A program made the translations under genes and the position numbers. From assembly GCA_035048815.1 (NCBI GenBank), contig JAUCBN010000063.1, forward strand, positions 999,501-1,063,500: a DNA stretch of 64,000 bases, given 5' to 3'. Shown one piece after another: positions 47,501 through 58,233 of this stretch. This DNA comes from Abelmoschus esculentus (lineage: Eukaryota > Streptophyta > Magnoliopsida > Malvales > Malvaceae). A model generated the notes under the pieces. That model was not told the origin of the DNA. It saw only the letters and a list, made by a program, of their open reading frames with translations, and made no database searches. Position 1 is the first letter of the stretch, and the number at the start of each line of letters is the position of its first letter.

Positions 47501-49164
47501 TTTTGCCTGTTTTAGAAAAGAAAGTTAACGCGGTGCTTTTGGAGGCTGAAAATTCAAAATCTAAAGCAGAGGAATTTAGTACCAAGTTGGCCGGAAGCCA
47601 AAAGGTCGTGAATGAATTGTCAACTAAGGTTAAGTTACTTGAAGATTCTATGCCGGGTAAGACTGTTATGCCTGAGAATTTCCAGGAAAGGGGCATCTTT
47701 GAAGCACCATCTGCATCCACTGGGTCAGAAATATCTGAAATTGAAGACCCAGTAAGTAATTTTTTAAACGTTTCCATAATTCATTTTATTAATGTGATCG
47801 TGTCACTGAACTCTATGATTCGATGCGTGCACAATTAGCTTGTTTTTTTAGATTAGCATTTGACTTATTATCTTCACTTGAATTTCGTAGAATCAAACTG
47901 TTTAAGAAGTTCTGAAAACATGCATATAAATTAAAGAGTTGGGATTGAGTTTTCTTTTAAGGATAATTCTTCTTAGAAGGTATATCATGTGTGTCAATTA
48001 AAATAGACTTCTGATTTTCTCTTAGGATCTAAATCTAATCGTTTAGTTCTAGGGCAATGCAATAGATCACCTTTTTGTTAACGAATCTGCTTCATTATCA
48101 CTGTACCATTGCTGTGAGCCTGTGACAGATTTCTTTCTCTGACCTAAAAGTTTTATGGCTATGTAGTGAAACTTTCATGAGCCTAATCTTTGATCCTTCA
48201 CTTTACTTATATTCTGTGTGTGCGTGTATACATATTATTGGAACATTTTCCAGTGATGCTTGGATAGTCAATCCTCTTTGTTGAGATTTCTTCGTGACTG
48301 AAAATTTGAGCATGATTTCCCATTGAAATTGTGTGCGAATATGGAAGAAGGTGAATTAAGGAAAGACTTTTTATTTATGGAAAAGTATTTGAACTAGTCT
48401 GTGGATTCAGTAAAGAGGATCATGTAACTTATTGTACTGTTTGCAACAACGTTGATCATGTTGCTCCGAAAAAGAAACACTTGTATTTCATGAATTTGAA
48501 CCACCACTCTTTTAAAGCTGAATGCCGGATTTCTAATTGCCAATCCCATTCTTGGAGTCTCTTCTGTAAATCAAACACTCTTAAATTCTGTTCTTACGGA
48601 GTTTAATTACCTTTTGATGCTTATACAGGGATCATACGGAAAGAACACAATTCCTCCCGTGCCGTTAGCTCCACACGTCCGAAGTATGCGAAAAGGATCA
48701 ACAGACCATCTCGCACTTAATATTGAACCAGAATCTATTCGCTTGATCAACAGCGAGGAAACCGATGAGCAGAAAGGTTATCATTCTCATATACATAGAA
48801 GAATTACATCTAATGAGTACAAGTCTCTGAATTTGCGATACTGAAACAGATGTTATTTCCTCTTCTTGACAGGTCATTTGTTCAAGCCCCTCAACACATC
48901 TGGTCTCGTCCCAAAGAATGGAAAGTTGCTTGCAGATCGAGTTGATGGATTATGGTAAATCCTCTACCCAAATTTTGTTTTCTCCGGTGTGAATGTTCAA
49001 GTGCTGTCTAATGCCTTCCGTATGCATTTGAATCATCTGTATATGTTTCCGTATGTTACAGGGTATCCAGTGGCCAAGTTCTAAGCAGTCGTCCCAGAGC
49101 GAGGCTCGGTCTCATCGCCTACTGTCTTCTCCTACATATATGGCTACTCGGAACCATTCTATAA
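41512..49164 (+). CDS. TNO1: Long coiled-coil TGN protein, TNO1-like
   Basis: Eight exons (41512-41577, 41683-41943, 42033-45146, 45270-47007, 47105-47751, 48629-48776, 48873-48954, 49062-49164), all in phase, give 2052 residues. The N-terminal acidic segment has SKEDLFVDAPDEL. Then about 1850 residues are Glu/Lys/Leu-rich heptads. The C terminus has RKGSTDHLALNIEPES, ADRVDGLWVSSGQVL and a tail anchor LGLIAYCLLLHIWLLGTIL. These ends match Arabidopsis TNO1 (At1g24460), a trans-Golgi tether that binds the syntaxin SYP41 and serves vacuolar trafficking and salt tolerance. The likely role is a golgin-like tether held in the membrane by its tail. Odd: the protein is about 245 residues longer than the Arabidopsis one as I recall it (1807), because an internal block occurs twice (43291-44438 and 45550-46832). 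Confidence 0.93.
43291..44438 (+). repeat. Internal duplication in TNO1-like gene, copy 1
   Basis: Begins AGTTGGACGATCTCAC and ends CAGAAAGCAATTGAAGAA. It encodes KYENVVEKAHQLSSEKDQ, PMLIDRCLEKMQDQ, LLYVRDLELML, MAVKKGKGLLQEREN, SAFLEPVEKLNLLAGYIDD and two 35-residue repeats. Copy 2 lies 2.26 kb downstream in the next exon. The two are clearly alike at DNA level, including silent sites. Confidence 0.9.
44112..44321 (+). repeat. 105-bp coding minisatellite, two units
   Basis: Two tandem 35-residue units, each starting CQT.KTQTE and running through LREVKEEAS and LAEA. The first spans 44112-44216 and the second 44217-44321. They keep the coiled-coil pattern because 35 residues is five heptads. 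Confidence 0.85.
45550..46832 (+). repeat. Internal duplication in TNO1-like gene, copy 2
   Basis: Begins AGTTGGACAGTCTCAC and ends CAGAAAGCAATTGAAGAG. It encodes KYEKVVEKVHQISTEKDR, PMLIDRCLKKIKEQ, LLYVRDLELMLCEE, MAVKKGKGLVQERDK and the same SAFLEPVEKLNLLAGYIDD. It is 135 bases longer than copy 1 because its minisatellite has more units. Where this copy sits, the Arabidopsis protein, as I recall it, has unrelated coiled coil. Confidence 0.9.
46371..46721 (+). repeat. 105-bp coding minisatellite, three units plus a partial
   Basis: Units at 46371-46475, 46476-46580 and from 46581. The third contains an extra partial unit (ASILAVKLTEAQ), so the array is about 3.3 units against 2 in the upstream copy. 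All are in frame. Confidence 0.85.
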
Positions 49165-50361
49165 CGAAATTTGTGAGATCGTCAATCCTCTGGACTTCCT
49201 ATCTGCTTCCACAACATTGCATCATGGATAAATATGGTAGACATTCTGTTCTTTCTCATTCTTTTATTTATTTAATATCCGCAATTGCAATTTTAGAAAT
49301 TGCGGAGAATGTAGGGTTCATAGTTTTTGAAGGCAACAATACGTCAGTTGTTTCAAGTGAAACAAACAGTATATATAATATATGTTGTTCACAGCTTTTT
49401 TTTTTTTCTTTTTAATTTTTCCTGCTTTACACCAAAAATATTAATCTAAATGGTGAGACAAAAGTAAACACTTTTATTCTTTAAGTTCTTTATATTAATA
49501 TTATATTTAATAATTCAATTATTGAATATTAAAAAGTCGGACTTGAGCGAGTATTGATGGTCGATTGATTATAATTGTTCACCTGTTTTTATCTATATCC
49601 CCTTAGAGTCTTCCTTTTTTCTTCTCTAAGTAAAAGTAAAAAGTAAGCTTTATAAAAAAAATCGAACTTAATTTAAACAGTTATCCATTCAATATATTAA
49701 ATTCTGCTTTTAATTTGTATATTATCAGTAAGTTTTGTAATGGTTAGTTAATATTTTCTAGTTTATTTGTTTCAAATCTTTTTTAGGGACAAAGTTTTAG
49801 GTTTATAATTTAATTAAATTATTTTTGTATTATTTAAGTAAGATTAAAATTTTAAAGAATCCAATACGTGATCTATTGAAAGATATATAATATTTATTTT
49901 GAAAAATATGAGTTTAATCGTTTTATGTATGAAGTATATGTATATTATTATTAAAGATTAAAAATATTTATAAATAAATTATCTTTAAATTACTAAAATA
50001 ATTTTAAGAATATAAAATTAGAATCGATCATTTTAGAACATAGAAATTGAATACAAAACTGGCTTTACGATAGAATATGAGAAAAGAAAAACAATATTTT
50101 ATACCGAGTAAAAGCGAAGAACAAAGACGGGTATCTCTTTGTTGAAAAGCTAATTAAAAATAAGAACAGGCAAACATCCCGCGTCTGAGGCGTGTCAAGG
50201 AGTGGGAAAATCAATCACAATCACAGTTTTTAATTGATTTTCAAATCCCAAAACCCCTGATATAAAATCCACTAAGCTTTGAATTTCTCCCATCTTAATA
50301 TCATCAAATCAATAAATCCCACAAAATTCTCTTTCATTTCATCCCCTACTCTTCTTTCATC
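49165..50361. other. Intergenic, TNO1-like to NOI
   Basis: The 3' untranslated region of the TNO1-like gene comes first. AT-rich DNA follows to about 50100, then a less AT-rich promoter stretch. A TATA-like GATATAAAATC sits near 50259-50269, about 95 bases before the NOI start codon. No repeat with clear ends was seen. Confidence 0.5.
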
Positions 50362-50808
50362 ATGTCTTCTGTAAGATTCTCTCCCACTCCTTTTCTGGGT
50401 TTTTCTGTTGTTTTCCCGGGAAAACAAGTGAAACCCAGAAATGTTATCATTGTTTAAAAAAGAACCTTTTTCTGGGTTTGATGATATAACCAATCTGTTC
50501 ATGTTTTTGCAGCCACTACCCAAATTTGGTGAATGGGATGTCAACGATCCGGCCTCAGCTGAGGGATATACGGCCATTTTTAATACAGCTAGGGACGAGA
50601 AAAGGAGTGGTGGGAATGTTACGGCTGATTCCACTGAGACTGTGAAATTGCAGCAGAAGCAGAGAAGTAAACTTAGATATTCCATTAAGGTCTGAATTCA
50701 AAGGGTCTTCTTCTTCTTTATACTATAATTCAATCAATGTTCGTATCTCATACATAAATCTCTCAATCTTTTGACCCAATGCAGAGAAAGTGGCTTTGCT
50801 GTGCTTAA
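50362..50808 (+). CDS. NOI / RIN4-like small protein
   Basis: Three exons, 50362-50370, 50513-50689 and 50785-50808, give only 69 residues. The first coding exon is just ATG TCT TCT (MSS), and the second carries the NOI motif PLPKFGEWDVNDPASAEGYT followed by IFNTARDEKR. The last exon encodes RKWLCCA and a stop, so the protein ends in two cysteines suited to palmitoylation. The motif is the one in RIN4 that is cut by the bacterial protease AvrRpt2 (PxFGxW). Small NOI proteins sit at the plasma membrane and are linked to immunity and exocytosis. I chose this start because it splices in frame onto the conserved motif; without exon 1 there is no upstream Met in frame. Good TATA and leader support it. 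Confidence 0.88.
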
Positions 50809-53749
50809 AAGTTGGAACCAGTGGAGCAAAAGAATGAGAAGCTCTCAGTTGGTGGATTAACACTTGTTAATAGCCATTGTTTGTTGGCACTTGGCCGGAT
50901 GGAAGTGTGTATTGGATATATATTATCATAATCTGATTTCGTACTCGCTAAATTTCTATAATTTTGTATTTTTATATTTTTAATATATATTTTTGATAAT
51001 TTATATTTTATATAAAATTTTAGATACATTCTTATCTATTTTAATTTTATTTTAATGCATAATATTTTCATGGATTTTTTATACACTTTTTATCTCTTAA
51101 TTTATGGAGAAATTCTAGCTGCATTTATCATTGTTTGGGTTAGCTAGTCCTATAGGTTGGCGCCTTTAGGAACATCAGCTTCCCCTATAAGTGGAAACCT
51201 ATAAAACATAGGAGTGTTCATTTCATTGGCTGGCTGTTCTAGTAGGGTTTTGATTTTAGGTGTATATTCTAACAAAAGAAAATCTGACATATACATAGAA
51301 GATATTTTATATGCATAAAATTTTAAATTTAATAATCACTCTATTTTATATATAATGTCCTTTATTAATTTTTTTGGGTTAAATTTTTTTAATTTTAATT
51401 CATGATTCTTTAAAATTTATTATTGATAAAAATATGAAAAAAAATATTTTAAAAATATCTAATCAAGTGGATTTTAAATATATATTTTATAAAATTTAAT
51501 TATTTAAAATATTTAATATAACTACAGATAAAGTTTTAAAAAATTGATTTCAAAAAGTTAATAAGAGGCATTGTATGTGGGACGGAGGTAGTATCTATTT
51601 AAATAATACAAAAATAATTATTATTTTAATTATTTTTAGATATTAATAGTAAACGCATCAACTGATTAAGATTGACAACAAACTAGAAGATGAAACTGGA
51701 TTATAAGTAGGGTGATAACGAGTCGAGGCAAGTTTGGTCAGATTCAGTTCGGTTCGAAAATAATATTATTGGGTTTAGCTCGGGTTTGAGGATCGGCGAG
51801 CTCGGAATTTCAGGTTCGAGCTCGGCTCGGAAATAATATTATTGGGTTCGGCTTGGGCTCGAAGCTCGTCAGGTTTGGCTTGGCTCGATTGAAAATAGAT
51901 AATTTTGTTATATTTTTTTTATAAAAGATAGAACCTCGTTAAAAATCCCTTTCATAACCAACACCGAAACAAAATTTAATATTGAGAGAAAAAAGTGTCT
52001 GATTTATTTTATTAATTTATTTTAGTGAAATTCTCCTTTTTTTTATTTTATTGTTTTTCTTTTGCTAAATATATTACTTTTAGTTTATATGTACTATATA
52101 TAATATAATTATTTTGAGCCTGTTCACGAGCTTTTTGAGCCGAGCTTGAGTAGACTCGGCTCGTAAAAATCTCGAATCAAATTCGAACCCAAATCGAACT
52201 CACTCGAATCAAGTCGAACCCGAGTAACTCGCGAACCGGTCAGACTCATTATCACCCCAATTATAAGTACATATAATGTTAATGAAAATGGTTGGCATTA
52301 ATGTTAATCATTTGTTTAGCTTTGGGCTTATTGATTCTAGATGGTTTCATGCTACTGGTCTGGTCCCCTCGCTTCCGCTGTTTTTTAGCTGAACCTCTAA
52401 GTTGGCACTTCTAAGTTCTAAGAGCCTCGGCCTCAACTAGGGAAATTAATAATTTGGCAGACTGGAATTTATTTCGGTCCAAAGTCTTTGTAATTTAGGG
52501 TTTAAAAAATACGACAAGTATAAAATTTATATATTAATATTATTTCTTATATTATCTTATTTATAATAATCCTATGTTTGTGTAATGTTTTTGTTTATTT
52601 AATTTAATGTAAGAATTTAAAGGTGGTCTTGGTAGAAAAAATAATATTTTTAAAAAATTTATACTTGAATAATTTTATGTGTAAAATCTATTTGAATTAT
52701 TTTTTTATAAATCTTTATTTTATTTTTAATCAGAATAATTTTTTTATCATTTTTTTATATTTATTTTATGTTTTTATACTAAAAAATGAGTTTAGGATTT
52801 AAGTTTAAAGTTGAATTAAATTAATCTTGCCTGAAAAGGAGAGAAAGCGAAGGACGAGATCCGATCTACCCAAGAACGACTAGTATTGTGGTGATACGAA
52901 AGATACAAATTTCATGAACATACACGTTTTAAACAGTTTATTTTTAGGGTTTATGATTTAAAATTTAGTGTTAAAATTTAATATTTTAATGTTTGGGTAT
53001 AGAAAAGAGAATCGAGAAGGGTAAATGTGTAAAACTTAAAATTTTCAGATAACGAAATCCCAGAGTAGAATACGAAATATGAAAGTTTATATATCACCAC
53101 AATAAATGTTATATAAATTAAATAGGACTTATTCTAATATTTTTTTTATTTTTTTATAAATTCTATATTAGCTCTTTAAAAAATTATATACTCAACAAAT
53201 TAAATAAAGTCAATTTACCCAAATTTAAAAAATAAACCCTCCTATAAAAATAAATAATAAAAATAAAAATATAACTAATTAACCAAATATTTACTCATTT
53301 AAACTGCATTACTCTATTTTTTAAAATACTTTGAACCGTATTATTTAAATATAATATAGAATGTTAGATTTGATGAAAAGTAACAAGTACAAAAGGTTTG
53401 GAGTGACTTAATTGATATTTTAAAAAAGTTTTGAGGGCTTTTAAGTCATTTATCCATACAACAGTTGAACAGTCAAAACTGGAATGATAAACTCCTACAG
53501 GATTCAGTAAATTGTGTCGTCTTAAGTAGAAGTGGTTAATTATGGTGGTTTTCAGCTCATCTACTTCACCCACTTAGTGCCCTTCGCATTTATAAATAAT
53601 CAATTTTTTCTAGTTTCCCCCCAACTGTTTCTGCAAACAGGATTGCTAAAGGTTCCCCTTTTTTGATCTTGTACACTCTATAATCCCCCTTAGATCTGCC
53701 GTGTTATTTTCACACAATTTTCAAGTTTTGGTTTTCCTAGAATCAATCC
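50809..53749. other. Intergenic, NOI to ketoacyl-CoA reductase
   Basis: AT-rich spacer with one well-preserved hAT MITE at 51708-52259. There are runs of degenerate TTTAGG/TTTAAG words near 52790-53050. The last 180 bases before 53750 are pyrimidine-rich and probably the leader of the reductase gene. A 69-codon minus frame at 53364-53573 is not convincing. Confidence 0.55.
51708..52259. mobile_element. hAT-type MITE with 8-bp target duplication
   Basis: A 552-base element. The left end TAGGGTGATAACGAG pairs with the right end, which reversed reads TGGGGTGATAATGAG. It is flanked by identical 8-mers ATTATAAG (51700-51707 and 52260-52267). The interior has subterminal GAGCTCGG, CGGCTCGG and GAGCCGAGC words and no coding sequence. 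End sequence and duplication length both point to hAT. Confidence 0.82.
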
Positions 53750-56264
53750 ATGGAAGCCTGTTTCTTCGATACTCTCAAGGCTCAACCTTTCTGGGTCATT
53801 TTCCTCTTCACTTTGGGTTCTTTATCGATCTTCAAATTCTCATTTGTTTTCCTCAAATGGGTCTGGGTCAATTTCCTCAGACCCGGTAAAAATCTCAAGA
53901 AATATGGCTCCTGGGGTCTTGTCACTGGTCCAACCGATGGTATAGGCAAAGGTTTCGCCTTTCAGCTGGCTAAGAAAGGGCTCAATCTCGTCTTGGTGGG
54001 TCGTAATCCTGATAAACTCAAAGATGTTTCCAATTCGATCTTGGCCAAGCATGGCAAGATTCAGATCAAGACGGTGGTTGTGGACTTCACTGGAGATCTC
54101 GATGAAGGTGTGAAGAGGATTAAAGACACCATTGAAGGATTGGATGTTGGGGTTTTGATCAACAATGTTGGGATTTCGTATCCTTATGCTCGGTTCTTCC
54201 ATGAGGTTGATGAGGAATTGTTGAGGAATTTGATTAAGGTTAATGTTGAAGGTACTACAAAGGTTACTCAAGCTGTTTTGCATGGGATGGTGAAGAGGAA
54301 GAAAGGTGCTATTGTGAATATTGGTTCTGGTGCTGCCATTGTTATACCTTCTGATCCACTTTATGCTGTTTATGCTGCTACTAAGGCGTTAGTGTTCTTA
54401 TATTTGCCATGTTAATTGGGGTTTTATTGTTTTTTTGGAAACCGGAGTTGATGTTTTGTTTTGTGATTGTTTTCAGGTATATTGATCAATTCTCTAGGTG
54501 CCTTTATGTTGAATACAAGAACAGTGGGATTGATGTTCAGTGCCAGGTAATGTTTGCTAATATACATGCCTGTGGTTTAATGCTTGGTTCCTCTTTTCCT
54601 GTAGTCATAACTTGTGTGTTGGGGTTATAAAATCTAAAGTAAAGGCTGAAACTTGAACCAAGCTCCTAGATATGGTTTAGTCTAAATCTATTTACATGGG
54701 TGAGCATTAGATACAGATATGGAGATATGACTTGGGTGTGATCCTGAGGGGTCATATCTCCATACCCGTGTTTGACACGGGTTGTGACCCAATCCATTAT
54801 TAGTTATACATATGTGTAGGTTCTGTCTATGGATTTTGTAAATCATACTTATGGATAATGAATGGGGATTAAGTTTGGATTGATTACTAATGGATGAGAG
54901 CTTCATCCGTTTGACTCACTAGCGACGGGTAGAGCAAAACAGGTCTAAACGTCTTCGTTATGTGATTTTACTATTTCAAACTTCCATTAGTAGAAGTGCA
55001 TTACCACTTTTTCATTTGTTAGAAACTGTTGCTCGTGAGTAATAAGTGATTCAACGATGAATTGATGTCTCTTCAACAACAAATTACCTCTATATTAGTA
55101 TATTACAGTTCGATACACTACGTGACGTGTAAACAACCTGATTTGTGAACGTTTGGTGAAAATGGACTCTTGTTACGAAACATAGATTTTTCAGATGTGT
55201 AGGCCATGCATGCTATCTCACTTGTCCTGTTATTAGAAATTAGGTATATATCATTATCTTGTTTTCTTGTTTCAAAAGACATGTTTTTAAATCTACTTGA
55301 CCAGAAATGTTGACAAAATTTGATTTGCTTGTTGAACTTAAGGTCAATATATGATGCTGTTTATATTAGCTAATTTCTTTTGGGAGAAGAAAAAGATTTA
55401 CTGCTTTCAACCCTACAATCTTCTCAACCACTTTCACAGTTTCACTCTCTTACTATAGGGTGTTAGTATTAGTAGTGTATTAAACACGGCTTACGCTACA
55501 AGACGATGAACGAGAAAGCTGATTCAACAATGTTTTTATGTATTTTTTATGATATTAATTTAATTCCATTAACATGACACCCAGAGACGGAGCTGTGTAT
55601 GTGTTGGGAGGGGCTGTTGCCCCTCCTAAATTTTTTGGTACAATTATATTTTTAGTCCTTTTTAGTTTAAATATTAATTAAATAAGGGTTTTTGCCGCTC
55701 CTAATTTTCTAATTTAAAGGTTTAATAGATTCTTACCCCTCTCAACATTAGATCCTAGCTCCGTCACTGATGACACCATCATCCATTCATCCTTATCAAT
55801 TACATGTTTTTATGTATTTCCTGTATTGTCATCTAAGGTTACATTGTGTTATATTGTCAAAATAAGAGGGAGGGTTATCGTTTAACCGGGGCCGGATAGG
55901 AAGCTATAGCTTACAAAGATTTTGTGCCTTAATATAGTCTCAAATGTCAAGACCTGCTTGACTCTATGCATTGACATTCTCTAATCAACCAATGGGTTTC
56001 TAACTGCAGGTTCCGTTATATGTGGCAACAAAAATGGCATCAATCAAAAGATCATCTTTCTTTGTTCCTTCAACAGACGGTTATGCTCGTGCAGCCATGC
56101 GCTGGATAGGCTACGAACCTCGTTGCACACCCTACTGGCCTCATTCCATCCTGTGGGGACTGGCTTATTCACTGCCGGAGAGTGTGGTTGATGCATGGCG
56201 TTTGCGCTTTTGTCTCGGCATTCGAAAGAGGGGACAACTCAAAGATTCTAGGAAGAAGGAATGA
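53750..56264 (+). CDS. KCR1: Very-long-chain 3-ketoacyl-CoA reductase (KCR1-like)
   Basis: Three exons, 53750-54387, 54477-54546 and 56010-56264, join to 320 residues (Arabidopsis KCR1, recalled, 318). The N-terminal segment FWVIFLFTLGSLSIFKF is membrane-embedded. The short-chain dehydrogenase core has TGPTDGIG (59-66), NNVG, Ser193 and the YxxxK pair Tyr208/Lys212, so the triad is complete. The C terminus PYWPHSILWG ... DSRKKE ends in a dilysine-type ER retrieval signal. It reduces 3-ketoacyl-CoA to 3-hydroxyacyl-CoA with NADPH, the second step of fatty-acid elongation, in the ER membrane. It serves waxes, suberin, sphingolipids and seed oil. Intron 2 (1463 bases) contains a MITE. From memory At1g67730 is KCR1, close to ARR11 and PsbY as here. 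Confidence 0.96.
55582..55769. mobile_element. hAT-type MITE inside KCR1 intron 2
   Basis: A complete 188-base element. The left end CAGAGACGGAGCT pairs with the right end, which reversed is CAGTGACGGAGCT. It is flanked by identical 8-mers ATGACACC (55574-55581 and 55770-55777). It lies in the large second intron, away from both splice sites. A truncated relative is at 38452-38582. Confidence 0.88.
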
Positions 56265-57459
56265 AAACAACTTGTGGAGTCTGTTCTGTTTCAAAGTTTA
56301 CTATATTAATGAGCTTTTTGCTACATTTTCAAGTGTTTTAGATGTACTGCTTTTATGTTGGTAATTCTGTTTTCAAGCGTTTGCAATGGCGATGTGACAC
56401 TTCTAGTATGTATTAGGACATGCTTGGTGGAGGATAAGGATGAAGTTATACATATCTCAGAACCTATTTCTGCATGCTCTGATTTTATAACATAAAAATG
56501 AATTTTATTTAAATTTCCAAGGTATGATGGTCAGGATTTGGTACGGACAAATTTGTAAAAAAAAAAAAAAATTACATAAATATTGCACTTATTTTTTTAT
56601 TTTTTTAAAATATTGTACCGGTCATTTTATTTTTTTAAAATATTATATTTTGAATAGTAATTTTAAAGATGATTATAGAAAAATTCGATTTTAAATAGTG
56701 AAATGAATTAAATCAAATAAAAAAATTAAAGTCGGTGCCAAGAGGTGCTGACTTTAAACAGTGTTTTTATAATTTTCAAAGGGTTTTCTGCAAAATCATT
56801 ATTCAAAGTCGAAACCTTTTGGTACCAACTTTAATTTTTTATTTGATTTAATATATTTTACTATTCAAAGTCGGATTCTTTTGTAATCATCTTTAAAGTT
56901 ACTATTCAAATTACAATATTTTGAGAAATAAAATAGCTAGTACAATATTTTGAGAAATATTTTTAAATTATCATATTTTTAAAATTAAAAAAAAAACAGA
57001 TAGAATAAAGAAAAGTAACACTATTAATGTCCAAAATTATTAATAAAAATAAATTCTTTAATAATTTAATATATAATTAATTTAATTTAAATTTTATTTT
57101 AAATAATTCATAATTATATATTAAATTATAAATTTTTAATAATATTTAATAATACTTAACGGTACAGGTTTGTTTATTCCCCAAACACACATTAGGAACA
57201 AAAAGAATAAAAAAAATAAATTCTTTGTTTATTCTCATTCTAAATTAAAGTACACGTTTCGTTACAAACAAGATAAAAAAATAAAAAATAAATGTCTAGA
57301 ATTTCGGAATAATTCAATTATTAATTATAACCCTATATGCCTAACCCTCCAAAATAATATAAATCCAAATAGTAAGCAACAAATTTGTGTAGAATTATTT
57401 AATAACAATTATTTATTTGGCAAAATAATTGAATAATTATTTTTTTTCTTACGGATCAA
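56265..57459. other. Intergenic between converging KCR1 and methyltransferase
   Basis: The 3' untranslated regions of both genes lie at the edges. The middle has a poly-A run near 56558-56571, the strong fold-back at 56607-56952, and then very AT-rich DNA to 57450. The 88-codon frame at 57170-57436 is composed almost wholly of Asn, Lys and Ile and looks like AT-rich chance. Confidence 0.6.
56607..56952. repeat. Long inverted repeat (fold-back, about 150-bp arms)
   Basis: Arm 1 (56607-56755) starts AAAATATTGTAC and ends near GCTGACTTT. Arm 2 (56805-56952) reversed reads the same at roughly four of five positions, including AAAGATGATTA, TTAAATCAAATAAAAA and TTAAAGT.GGT.CCA. The 50-base spacer makes a plain hairpin. 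It may be a MITE whose target duplication I could not define, or a fold-back element. Confidence 0.75.
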
Positions 57460-58233
57460 TTAGGACCGTTGGATCGTTTTCTTTTTACGGAAAACTACTT
57501 CGGTGTCCAACCCGAATCCGTCAACTTTACGCACACGAACCAACTCCGATCGCCGGAAAAGCTTACTCAACGGTTTAATGCTATACAAATCGTTAGCGGA
57601 GTATTTGTCGCCCCGTCTCGATAACGCCACGTGTAAAATACAGACGCCGTCAGGCTTCAACGTTCGTTCGATCTCCGCGACGAACTTCTTCGGGTAAAGC
57701 GCGTGGTCGAAGACGTTGGAGAACTCGAAATCGAAGGTATCGTTGTCGAAAGGTTGGTTATGGAAATCGCCTTTAACTACGAGCGGCGGGAAAGGGACGA
57801 GGTCGATGCCGATGGCATCGGTGACGCCTACGCGTTTGAGAGCCTCCACCTCTTGGCCGACGCGGGCGCCAATGGAGAGAGATTTCGAGGAGTTGGATAA
57901 CAACTTTTCGCGCTTCAATTCGTCGAAGAATCTGGAGAAGACCTTGATTTTCCGGTCCCAATCACGGGTTGTCCATATTTCCCGTAGTTTCGGGTTGAGT
58001 GTTTTGTTTAGTTGGCGTTGGATGTAGGCGTCGTAGTTGGTGTAGCCACGCCTGATTTTGAGGTCATCGGAGGAGTCAACGGCGGAAGAAGACGAAGCCA
58101 AAGAACTATGACTGTTGTTGTTGTCGAGTAGGGTTTTGGAGCGGCGATTCTGAAGAGAAACAAAGAGCAGGAGATAAACGGAGACGATGAGAAAGTATTT
58201 CAACACAGAAGGTATTGTTTTTGCAGCTTTCAT
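57460..58233 (-). CDS. Membrane-anchored SAM-dependent methyltransferase (At1g24480-like)
   Basis: A single exon of 257 residues from Met at 58233. An upstream in-frame Met at 58392 would add 53 residues of poor quality, so the downstream one is preferred because it begins just before a signal anchor (SVLKYFLIVSVYLLLFVSL, residues 9-27). After a Ser-rich stem come YIQRQLNKTLNPKLR and IWTTRDWDRK. Next is a class-I fold: SIGARVGQEVEAL as motif I (GAR.GQE in place of GxGxG), DAIGIDLVPFPPLV, GDFHNQPFDNDTFDF and ERTLKPDGVCILHVAL. The topology suggests a Golgi or ER luminal enzyme. The acceptor is unknown. I recall At1g24480 as the matching Arabidopsis gene, beside TNO1 (At1g24460). Confidence 0.85.
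   Translation of the reverse strand: MKAAKTIPSVLKYFLIVSVYLLLFVSLQNRRSKTLLDNNNSHSSLASSSSAVDSSDDLKIRRGYTNYDAYIQRQLNKTLNPKLREIWTTRDWDRKIKVFSRFFDELKREKLLSNSSKSLSIGARVGQEVEALKRVGVTDAIGIDLVPFPPLVVKGDFHNQPFDNDTFDFEFSNVFDHALYPKKFVAEIERTLKPDGVCILHVALSRRGDKYSANDLYSIKPLSKLFRRSELVRVRKVDGFGLDTEVVFRKKKTIQRS

Noticed and set aside
42319..47777. Several minus-strand frames of 67-163 codons
   Set aside because: They are antisense shadows of the TNO1-like coiled coil, Ser/Phe/Leu-rich because the sense strand is Glu/Lys-rich.
57170..57436. 88-codon plus frame rich in Asn, Lys and Ile
   Set aside because: Composition is what AT-rich random sequence gives, and it has no leader, homologue or intron signals.
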